Assembly: GCA_017624835.1 (NCBI GenBank)
Contig: JAGAMG010000044.1
Location: forward strand, 123,998 to 187,997
Length of the DNA stretch: 64,000 nucleotides
Source of the DNA: Lachnospiraceae bacterium
GTDB lineage: Bacteria > Bacillota > Clostridia > Lachnospirales > Lachnospiraceae
Reading direction: 5' to 3'
The position numbers were made by a program, and so were the translations under genes. Shown one piece after another: positions 35,323-45,900 of this stretch; the first letter of the stretch is position 1; every line of letters starts with the position of its first letter. The notes under the pieces were generated by a model. It did no database searches, was not told where the DNA came from, and saw nothing but the letters and a program-made list of their open reading frames with translations.

Positions 35323-36654
35323 ATGCAACTGAATAACGTATCGTCTATGATTTTTACCCCTGTAAAGTCTTTGCCGGGGGTACTGGGAGAAACACGTGCC
35401 CGAGAAGAAATTTTGCAACAGATATTAGAAGAGCGGGAAGCATTTCTGCAATTTAACAAGATGAGCCCACAGGAACAGGAGGCTTTGTTGGAATTTTGCA
35501 TGGGAAATCGGAGTCTGAAAATAACATATGACCCGTTTTTCCATAATATATTTGATCCGATAAAGCATCCGGAGCGTCTCAGTCGTTTCTTATCAGCGAT
35601 ATTAGATCAAGAGGTAATTGTGAGAGATGTATTACCTCGTGAGGGAGTACGACTATCCGGAGAATCTTCTCTTATGATTATGGATATTCTCGTAGAAACC
35701 ACAGAAGGTACCCTTATCGATGTGGAAATGCAGAAAATAGGGTATAAATTTCCTGTAGAAAGAGCCTTTTGCTATGGCTCGGACTTGTTAGTAAGGCAGT
35801 ATGATCGTACCAAAACTTTATTAGGGAAAACTTTTTCTTACAAAGATATACGTCCTGTTTATATTATTGTGTTAATGGAAAAGAGTCCTTCTTTCTTTTG
35901 GAAGTGCCCGGATACTTATATTCATCATTCTATCTTTCAGTTAGATAGTGGTCTATCGATTGAAAATCTACTAAATTTTACATATATTCCCCTTGATATT
36001 TTCTTAAATATGCCCCATAATGAATTTACGGAGTTGGAAGCATGGCTGTATTTTTTGTCTTCCGATAATCCGTTGCATATACAGCGGATAGTAGAAAAAT
36101 ATCCGTTTTTCAAAGAACTGTACGAGGACATTATAAGATTTCGTTATCATCCGGAGGAGTTGATTGCTATGTATTCAGAAGCATTATTAATTGCAGATCG
36201 TAACACTGTTAAGCTTATGGTTGATGAAATGCGACAGGAAAATGATGAAATGCGGCAGAAGAATGATGAAATGCGGCAGAAGAATGATGAGTTGCGGCAG
36301 GAGTATGATGAGTTGCGACAGAAGAATGATGAAATGCGACAGAAGAATGATGAAATGCGGCAGAAGAATGATGAAATGCGACAGAAGAATGATGAAATGC
36401 TGCAGAAGAATGATGAAATGCGGCAGAAGAATGATGAAATGCGGCAGAAGAATGATGAAATGCAACAGAAAAATGATGAAATGCAACAGAAAAATGATGA
36501 AATGCGACAAGAGAATGATGAGTTACGAATTAAGCAGGATGAACTGCAGGCTCAAATAGAGGAGGAACGATTAAGGCAGGATGAAGAGCGAATGCAAATG
36601 ACAGCGGAAATTGAACGATTAAAGGCTCTTTTAGCACAGAAGAATAAAGAATAA
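35323..36654 (+). CDS. Rpn/PD-(D/E)XK nuclease family protein with long heptad-repeat tail
   Basis: A 443-residue protein. The N-terminal 290 residues match the PD-(D/E)XK 'transposase-like' Rpn family: FHNIFDPIKHPERLSRFLSAIL, then D121 in MIMDILVETTEGTLIDVEMQ with E135 and Q137 completing the catalytic D...ExQ pattern. Residues about 301-412 are some 16 copies of a seven-residue unit close to DEMRQKN, a long and very regular coiled coil, and the tail is charged. Rpn proteins are recombination-promoting DNA endonucleases spread through bacterial genomes in variable copy number. The tail suggests oligomerisation. Start at 35323 follows AAGGAGGT. Confidence 0.85.
   Translation: MQLNNVSSMIFTPVKSLPGVLGETRAREEILQQILEEREAFLQFNKMSPQEQEALLEFCMGNRSLKITYDPFFHNIFDPIKHPERLSRFLSAILDQEVIVRDVLPREGVRLSGESSLMIMDILVETTEGTLIDVEMQKIGYKFPVERAFCYGSDLLVRQYDRTKTLLGKTFSYKDIRPVYIIVLMEKSPSFFWKCPDTYIHHSIFQLDSGLSIENLLNFTYIPLDIFLNMPHNEFTELEAWLYFLSSDNPLHIQRIVEKYPFFKELYEDIIRFRYHPEELIAMYSEALLIADRNTVKLMVDEMRQENDEMRQKNDEMRQKNDELRQEYDELRQKNDEMRQKNDEMRQKNDEMRQKNDEMLQKNDEMRQKNDEMRQKNDEMQQKNDEMQQKNDEMRQENDELRIKQDELQAQIEEERLRQDEERMQMTAEIERLKALLAQKNKE
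36223..36558 (+). repeat. 21-bp tandem repeat coding the heptad tail
   Basis: About 16 head-to-tail units of 21 bases of the type GATGAAATGCGGCAGAAGAAT, each coding DEMRQKN or a near variant. The middle units are nearly identical, outer units diverge. Because 21 is a multiple of three, gain or loss of units keeps the reading frame. Confidence 0.95.
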
Positions 36655-36665
36655 AAGGACGAATA

Positions 36666-36698
36666 AACACAGCTCTTCTAATCACGAAGAGCTGTGTT
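36666..36698 (+). terminator. Terminator after the Rpn gene; right member of the look-alike hairpin pair
   Basis: AACACAGCTCTTC (36666-36678) pairs perfectly over 13 bases with GAAGAGCTGTGTT (36686-36698) around TAATCAC, followed by ATTGTGTG. The core and the downstream bases resemble the hairpin at 35139-35182. Confidence 0.85.
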
Positions 36699-36980
36699 AT
36701 TGTGTGAAAAAAACCGTGTATAGTACTTTGGTACTTTAGCAAGATAATACAAAAAAGTCAATAATATAGGCATTTTTACCAAAAAAGTGCACAAAAGCTT
36801 GTGCTTAATCCCACTATCTAATTTTGTAATAATTTGGTAACATTGTGTGGATGAGTGTTTTACGAGAGGATGACAGTTATGAAGGGCAGCGTTGATCAGG
36901 GAGAGACAACGCTTTCTTTTTGCCATCAAATGTAAGCGCTTACATCAGGGAGAGAATATATAAAAACTTAGGAGGAAACT
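36699..36980 (+). promoter_or_regulatory. Regulatory leader of the giant pectinase gene
   Basis: No confident -35/-10 pair was found. The interval holds a small hairpin AGTAC/GTACT (36720-36734), GCACAA/TTGTGC (36789-36804), and a terminator-like hairpin AGCGTTG/CAACGCT (36888-36913) followed by a T-rich stretch. The cre-like palindrome listed separately lies just downstream. The segment ATCAGGGAGAGA occurs twice, once in the hairpin loop and once just after the palindrome. An 18-codon frame with a GAGAGG site (36879-36935) spans the hairpin and could be a leader peptide, but this is weak. Confidence 0.5.
36930..36945 (+). promoter_or_regulatory. Perfect 16-bp cre-like palindrome
   Basis: ATGTAAGCGCTTACAT is fully palindromic and matches the catabolite-responsive element pattern for CcpA (TGnnAnCGnTnnCA). 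It lies 35 bases before the pectinase start, so CcpA bound with HPr-Ser-P or Crh-Ser-P could shut the gene off. A LacI-family regulator other than CcpA could also use it. Confidence 0.7.
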
Positions 36981-39900
36981 ATGAAACAACTATTGAAATG
37001 CAGGGCGTTGTCGGTGGTATTGACAATTGCGCTGCTACTAGGAATGCTCCCCGCCGACCTTCTAGGGGGGGTGGCTCAGGTTCATGCAGCTGAGACGGAT
37101 GCTAATGGTGTCAGTAAGGAGGTTGCAGATAATGTTACCACTTGGGATTTTAGCGGTGTTACGAGTGATAAGTCATTAGATTCAGGTGCTGAAGTGTTAG
37201 GCATCATAGCCGGTTCGGGTACAGTAAAGTTAAGAGAGAAGTGTATTGATTTGTACGGCGAACAAAATGGTAAGAGCAATGGAGAGAGTTTTATTGCGCT
37301 TCCATTGAATAGTGCGACTGTAAATGCGAAGTTGGAGATTACCTATAGTGGTACGGGTGCAGCTGATGCTACCTATGGTGGACGACGTATTCGAGTAGGT
37401 AATGACGCAACTAATGTAGTGGTTTTTCAAAAGAGTGCTGAGGCAACAGAGGGAGCAGAAGCTCTTGATGGAAGTAAATATTGGTCAAAGGAACTTGATT
37501 CCAGTTATTTTAATGACAATACACTAAGAATTTATGGAGTAGTTGGTGAGAATAAAATTGGAAAAATTGTTCTTACAGAGACCTTAAGTGACAGTGCTAG
37601 TGACAATGATACAGGTAAAGAAGATACTGGTTCAGGTGATGTAGGCAATGATGATAGCACATCTGATGGAATGACACAATTTAAAAGAACTTATGATTTC
37701 AGAGATGGTTCCATTATTGCTAAAGATACAGATGGGAAGAGTGATGTAACATCTGCAGATCAGAAATTGACTGTAAAAGCATCAAGTAGTACTACTTATG
37801 CATATAATGACGCGGACCATGGTTCTGTTCTTAAGTCAGGAAATAGTATAGAAATTAAAGTAAAGAAGGGAACAGGTACAGTAACCCTTGGAGATTGTGG
37901 ATATTCAGCAGAAAATGCAGTTACAGCAAGCCTAGATGGGGTATCTCTTGGAACGTTAGCTACGAAATCAACAGGGTGTTATCATAATAACACAACTGCT
38001 AATGTAGTATCTGTTGATTATACTTGTGAAGTGGAAGAAGCGGTATTGACGCTTGCCTTTAGTGGTCAAGTGTATTTACCTATTATTGTTGTATCTGGTA
38101 CAGAGCCAGAAGTGCCTGTAGATATGGTGGAATTTACAAGAACTTACGATTTTAGAGATGGTTCCATTATTGCTAAAGATACAGATGGAAAGAGTGATGT
38201 AACATCTGCAGACCAGAAGTTGACTGTAAAAGCATCAAGTAGTACTACTTATGCATATAATGACGCGGATCATGGTTCTGTTTTTAAGTCAGGAAATAGT
38301 ATAGAAATTAAAGTAAAGAAGGGAACAGGTACAGTAACCCTTGGAGATTGTGGATATTCAGCAGAAAATGCAGTTACAGCAAGCCTAGATGGGGTATCTC
38401 TTGGAACATTGGCTACGAAATCAACAGGGTGTTATCATAATAATACAACTGCAAATGTAGTTTCTGTTGATTACAAATGTGAGATTGATGAGGCTGTATT
38501 GACGCTTTCCTTTAGTGGTCAGGTCTATTTACCTATTATAATTGTATCCGGTACAGAGCCTAAGCCTGAGGTAACCGAAGTAACAGCAACTGTTACCACA
38601 AATGCAAACAGTCTGTTAGCCACAGGCGATACTGTTACTTTGGTAAATGCTGCAAATGCAGAGGACAAGCATGACATTACTAATGCATCTGCAACAGCAG
38701 TTACGTTGAAGGCTAATGCTACCTACAATATCGTATCCAGCAACGCCGATGTTGCAGCAACAGTAGATGGCAAAAATACGGTTACTACTACTACGAAAGC
38801 AATTAACATAACCGTTGATTTGACTACAACTGTAGTTAAACCTGTTGTTACAATCGTGGATGATAGTGATGCATTAAATGGTGCAGCAATTACATTGACT
38901 AATAGTAGTGATGCAACTGATACTCATACATTGAAAGACGGCGAAGCAGTAAAGTTGAAAATTGGAGCAACTTACAAATTAGCATGCGCTTCGACAGAGG
39001 TATTGGTTGCAATTAAGGGAGATACTCAGCTTAAGGTTACAGAAGACTTGAACGCAATTCAGGTAAATGTAAGTAAGCCCGATCTTTCCAAACATACTTT
39101 GGATGTATGGGATTTCGGTGCGGAAGCTTTGGCAAATACAGAATATCGTGTTTATAATAATAAATTAACTGCGGAAATCATTAATAAATGGTATGACGGA
39201 GTTGCAGCTGGAACAGGAAGTACTGCTTTGGCGGGATTTACTGTAAATGATGAGGCTGATAATAAAGAATTTATTTTCAATAATAATGGTAAGACAAATA
39301 ATCGACTTAGAACTATTAATGAAGCTCTGACTCGTTATGATGGTACTTTATATGGTGAAACAGTTAATGGTGAAAAGGGCTATGATAGCGATGACAAGAG
39401 TATCAGATATACAGGATGGTTGTATTCAAACTCTGGTTCTACATCAAAAGTAAATTTACAGTTGGCAGTTAAAAAGGGTGACATTGTTACGATTGCATCC
39501 GGTGTAAATAGTGCTGGAACTGTATATGAATGGATGAATCCTAGCGGAGTAGTAGAAGCTACCAAGACTTTGGATAAGGGAGCAAGAGCATATACTTTCT
39601 ATGCAACTGAAGAGGGGCTTTATACCTATTATGCTTCTGCTCAAAAGATGGTAGTAGGACGTGTTTATCGTGAACGTCCTAATGAGGTTACGGTAAGTGG
39701 TACTGTAGCAGCACCGGCAGGTTCAGATCTAAACAGTGCAAAGCTTGTGTTTACTCAGATAGCACCGGACGGTACTGTAATTGGAGAGACGGAAACAGCT
39801 ATTTCCAATGGTAGCTATAGTGTAGCTTTGCAAGAGATGTATAGCTATGTAGTATCTATGAAAGATGCAAATGGTTATATTATTGATACTAGTGCAACCG

Positions 39901-42900
39901 GTAAAAATGGTAGATTCAGCATTGCCAATGCAGAAGGAAATAAGACTGTACCTGTAACTATTATGCAGGTTGAATTGGTTGATGTAACAGGTTCTTTGGC
40001 AGCGTTAACAGCAGAAGATGCAGCGAAGCTGGAACTGACTTTTGCATCCGATGAGATTTATGTACCTACATTCTCTGTAACAGCAGGAACTAATAATTAT
40101 TCTGCAGTACTTGAAAAGGACATTACATACATTTTGACAGCAGCAGGAGTAGAAGATTATGAGTTAAAGACAACTACAATTTCTGCAAATGCCAGTAGTA
40201 CGCAGAATATTGTATTTGAGAAGAAGCCTGTATATGCAGTAAATGTGACCATGGATGGTCCTACAGTTACAGAGGCAGCAAATGCTAAGTTTACATTCTC
40301 CAAATTGACAGAAACAAACGGAGAAGTAGATGGTACATTGGATGGATATGTATATACCTTTACCGGTACAGATGGTATTCAGTTAAGGGATGGTCAGTAT
40401 AAAGTAGAGGTTGTACTAAATGGCTATACCCAACAAGCTACAGCCGACCTTAAGGTTAGTGGTGGGGCTGCAACCATTACTGTTAACATGAAAAAATCCG
40501 GTGCAGCAGGTGCCGTAGCTTATGCGGAAACCATTACCGTTGGTTCCGGTAAGGACTATGCAACCATTAACGAGGCATTGGATGCAGTTCGCAATATGAC
40601 TCGTGAGGACGGACAGCGTGTTACCATCATGATTGATCCCGGCAACTATGAGGAAATGCTGTATGTGGATGTGGATGATGTAACATTAAAGAATGCTGCA
40701 GGGGATGCGTCCAGTATTGAATTAACCAATAAGGGTGTTGATATTGCTGGCAATGCAGTTCGTATTACCAGCTACTATGGACATGGTTATTCCTACTATA
40801 GTATGAATGAGAACTATATGTGGGATGCAAATACTTTGGCAGCAAACAAAGCAAATGGTTACCGCTCTGTGGAAAATCCCGGTTCCGGTTCCGGTACTAT
40901 GTGGAATGCAACTGTAAGAGTTTATGCAAATGGCTTCCAGGCGGATGGAATTATCTTTGAAAACTCCTTCAACCAGTATGTATCCAAGAAAGCAGCAGAG
41001 GATACCATTATAAAGCATGGTGATGCAAAAGAAGGCTCTACTCCTCGTGCAGATTTAGCAGAGGGTAGTACTGCTGTGCAGGAAAAAGCATATGTAGAAC
41101 GTGCGGCAGCATTGGCAATCGGTAATAATTATAGCAATATTGTATTTGATAACTGTAAGTTTGTAGGTCGTCAGGATACCCTGTACGGCGGAACCAATAC
41201 CTATGTAGAATTTAATCAGTGTGCTGTATATGGTGCAGTTGACTATATTTTCGGTGGTATGATTGCCATTTTCAATCAATGTGATTTGGTATTTAATACC
41301 AGTGAAGATAAGAATGATGTAGGTTATATTACAGCGGCACAGCAAAAGAGTGGTCGTGGTTATTTGATGTATGAGTGTACTGTAACCTCTACAGTGCCCG
41401 GCGTAGATACTGCTTCCGCATATCCTTCCAAGCCCGGTTATTTCGGAAGACCTTGGCAGGCAAATACCAGTGAGGTAGTATTCTATAATACTAAGATTGA
41501 TGCAGCGGATGAACATTGGGCTGATAAAGGTAAGTCCTTAATTGCAGCAGTGGGTTGGAATAGCTCCCTTGGTGGTGAATCTACAGGTATGTACGAGTAC
41601 GGTACTGTGGAAAACTCCGGCGTAGATAATTCTGCATCCAGAGCTGCTTGGGCAACTACTTTATCCACCCCTACCTTAAATGACGGCACTCCCATTACCT
41701 TAGATGCTTTCCGCAAGGCAGCACCTGTTGTGGGCTTGTATGAGCTTGATTTGTCCGCAGGACTGAAAGCTGGAGTAACCTATGATGGTGGTATTTCCGT
41801 ATTGGAAGATATGGTAATGAAGTCCGATGGTTATATTCAGGGTAGCAATAATCCTAAGACAGCATCCGGTTCCGGTGCCAAGGGTGAAGTTCCTGCATCC
41901 GGCGCAGTTCTGGTATTAAATGCAGAAAAAGATGGTTTCTTAAAGTATGAAATTAAAGATGGTGGAAAGACCACATATTTTGTAGACGGAACTACGGGCA
42001 AATTTGAGTCCTATACACAGGGAAGTGGTAGAGCATTAAAGAGCTTCAAGGTGGAAGCAGGACATACCTATTACTTATATGCAGGTGGTAGTAAGCTGTG
42101 CTTCTACACCATAACTGTGGATTACAGAGAACCCAATGCTTGGGAAACTATAGCAGCTCCTACCTTGGGAACCCCTACTGTAGATAAAACGGCAGGCACG
42201 ATTACCGTTCCGTTTAAGGCAGCAGTTGGTGGTTTGAATGCAGAAGCGTTAGAAGTAAGAATGCTTTTGAATGGAGAAATTGCAGACACGATTAGTTATG
42301 TAACCGAGTCCGATGAAGGTACTGTAACCTTTACCCCTGAAGCCAGTGGCGCTTATACCTTCCAGGGTATTTTGAGACGTTCCGGTGCACAGGGTAAGAA
42401 TAGTAATGTAACAGCCGCAGTAGATTTCATTTTACCTATGCGTGACCCTGTAATTGTAAATGTTGAAAATCAGGGTTCCGGTGCAGTAAAATTCAGCTGG
42501 CAGGAAGTAAATGAAGCTGAAAAATATGAGGTTTACATTGATGGTACATTAAAGGAGACTGTAACGGTTCCCTTTGCAAGATTTAATGGTTTGACTGTTG
42601 GTAAGGAGTATGAGTTTGGTGTAAAAGCAATTGGTAACGGATATACTTCTGCAATGAGCACCATGAAGCAGACTATTACCGCAGAGGCACAGAAATCATG
42701 GCTGTTTGCAGCATTTGGTTCCGGTGTTGATACTAAGAATAATAAATTAAACGATGGTATTGATAGTAAGGCTGATACAGAGTTAGCATTACAGAGTGCT
42801 GGTGGTAAAGGTAAGCTTGTGCCCGCATCTACGGATGGTTTGGCATTCTACTATACTACCATTGACCCTGAGACAGAGAACTTTACTTTGTCAGCAGATG

Positions 42901-45900
42901 TAACAGTAGAAGAGTGGACTTACTCCAATGGTCAGGAAGGCTTTGGATTAATGGCAGCAGATGCAGTGGGAACGCATGGAGATTCTTCTGTATTCTGGAA
43001 CAACTCGTATATGAATTCTGTTACTAAGGTTGAGTATTTCTGGGATGATAGTGCTAAGGCAGTTGCTGATAGCGGTACCAAGTATTCCATGAAGCTGGGC
43101 GTTGGTTCCCAGGAAAAAATTGGTGTGTCTAAGGACAACCTGGAAGCAATTCAGGGTGGTGACTTAAGTGCATTTAGTAGTTCCATGAAGACCTTGGATA
43201 CGTCCTGTGCACAGAATCAGCTTCCGGCAGGTACCTACAATTTAGCAGCAAATTATACAAATGATACTGATTTGGGTGATGTAAATGCGAAAGCAACCTT
43301 CCATTTGACCATTCAGAGAAATAATACAGGATATCTTTTAAGCTATACTGATGAAAATGGTGTAACTACCACAAATAAGTATTATCATGGTGATAATGGC
43401 GACGAATTAGCGAAATTAGATCCTTACAATATTTATGTTGGATTCTTTGCTTCCAGAAATGCAAAGATTAAGGTAAGTAATGTTAGTTTGACAACCATTA
43501 ATCCTGCGGATGATGCTCCGGCAGAAGAGAGACCTCTTACCTACATTACTCCTAATTACACAGTAGAATCTGCAAAGATTGCAAATAGCTCTAATTATGA
43601 GTTTGTATATTATGGTAATGCAGATGGTTTATTAACTGTTAAATTAGAGGATGAAGTATTAGCGGATAAGGTGGCTGTTAAGGCAAATGAAAAATATCGT
43701 ATTCCTACTACTTTGAAGAAGAAAAACAATACATTTGAGGTTACCTTTACACCCGACCCGAATTATTGTCCTTCCAAGTATGAGAGATTAAGCTCTTATG
43801 AAGCAAAGACCTTCACGGTAGATGTTAAATTTAATGAATTTAACCGTAACATTATTTACGTTGCGCCGAATGGAAGTGCATCAGCAGATGGAAGCAAAGA
43901 AAATCCTATGGATATTTACAGTGCAGTTCGCTTTGTAAAGGCTGGCGATGTAATTCTGTTAAAAGAAGGTACATATTCTTTGAATAGCACTGTAACCGTA
44001 GAACGTGGTATCAATGGTACTGCGGAACAGAATATTTATATGATTGTAGACCCCGAGGCTACAACAAGACCTGTTTTGGATTTCAATGGAGCTTGTGCGG
44101 GTATGGTATTAGCTGGTGACTATTGGTATTTCCAAGGATTTGATGTAACCAGATCCGCAAATGGACAGAAGGGTGTTCAGGTATCCGGTGATTATAACAC
44201 CTTGGATAATCTGAGAACGTACAGAAACGGAAATACCGGTATTCAGATTAGCAGATATAAGGGTACCGACCAGTGGGAGGATTGGCCTTCCAACAACCTG
44301 ATTTTGAACTGTACATCTTATCTGAATGCAGATGCAGGTTATGAGGATGCAGACGGATTTGCGGCAAAATTGACAGTAGCAGACGGCAATGTATTTGATG
44401 GCTGTATTGCAGCATATAATGCAGACGATGGATGGGATTTGTTTGCTAAGATTGAAAGTGGTCTAATCGGACAGGTTAAGATTCAAAATTCAATAGCATA
44501 CAAAAACGGATATACCATTGACGAAAACGGTAATGAAATCAATGCAGGTAACGGAAATGGATTTAAGATGGGTGGTTCCAGCATGTCCGGTCGCCATTTG
44601 TTATACAATTCCGTAGCATTTGCTAATAAGTCCAAGGGTATTGACTCCAATAGCTGTCCTGATATTTTGGCTTACAGCTCCACTTCATTTGATAATGAAT
44701 CCTTTAATGTGGCATTCTATACAAATGATGCAAAGAATACTGATTTTGCAGCAGATGGAGTTCTGTCCTACAAGAAGAGCAATACAGTGGCAGAACAGTT
44801 AAAGCTGAAAGGCTTGCAGGATGAAAGTAAGGTATACAAGGCTTCCAACTATTACTTCTATGGAGATGTTTCCAAGAATACAGAAGGAAAGACTGTAGCA
44901 GACGATTGGTTTGTAAGTCTGGATACGAATAAAGCAATTCATGGTGGTATCACAAGAAATGCAAATGGTATTATCAATATGAATGGCTATCTTGAGTTAA
45001 CTGCTAATGTACCGGAAGGCGTCGGTGCGAGAATGGATGGAACACCGTCAAAAGTGATTGAACTTCCTGAATTAATTATTAAGGAATCTGAAAAGGATGA
45101 TGATAATAGTGACATGGAAGAGGAAGATAATGATGACGATGATAAGAAGGAAGAAACTACGGTAGTAACTCCTGAAACAGGAAAGAAGCCTTCTGCAAGT
45201 ACATCCAAACCCAACAAGAATCAGAATGTTGAGAAGAAGCCTGTTAAGGTAGTAATCAATGAAGATGCAGATTGGCAAGAGGTAAATGATACTCTTAAGG
45301 AGTTAATTGCTTCATCCACCGGTGAAAAACCTGTATTAGAAGTAGAACTAGGTGAGCATTATAACTTGTCTACAGATATTTTGATTGCTTTAATGGGTAC
45401 AAATGCAACTTTGCATATCCAGCAGAAGAATGGCATTATTTGGGAGATTAATGGCAAGGAAGTAGATACTCCTACCAATATTAACCTGAAGGTAAAATTG
45501 GATAGTAATGCAATTCTGGCTGAAGCATTGAAGCTTTTTGAAGGGGCAATTGATATGCAGCAGTTCTCTTTGGAACATGAAGGAAAATTTGGCTGCAAGG
45601 CAATCATGAAGTTCCCTGCCGGTAAGAAGCATGACGGCAAATTTGCAAACCTCTTCTACTACAACAACGGAACCTTTGAATTTATGGGAAGCAGTAAGGT
45701 TGCAGGCGGATATGCTGAGTTTGAATTTACACATGCATCCGATTATGTGGTAGTAATCACAGAGGCCGCCATGGAAGGTGTTCCCGGTACAAAGACGGAA
45801 GCTACTGACAAGGCAGCGGCTGATAATGCAGCAACACAGAAATCAGACTCCGCAACCGATAAGAACGCAGATGTTATCGGAGCAGGAACTGCTGTTGCAG

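Noticed and set aside
36223-36558. Possible CRISPR array
   Set aside because: The units are contiguous 21-base tandem copies with no unique spacers and lie inside a coding frame.
36187-36559. Long open frames on the opposite strand and in another frame across the 21-bp repeats (HFIILL- and RRMMKC-type repeats)
   Set aside because: They are by-products of the in-frame repeat of the Rpn gene; no ribosome site, no start context, and composition is fully explained by the repeat.
35323-36654. Rpn protein as transposase of an IS element
   Set aside because: No terminal inverted repeats with target-site duplication were found; the hairpins at both ends look like terminators and are reported separately.
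36879-36935. 18-codon leader peptide before the pectinase
   Set aside because: Only a plausible ribosome site supports it; kept as part of the leader description and not called as a gene.
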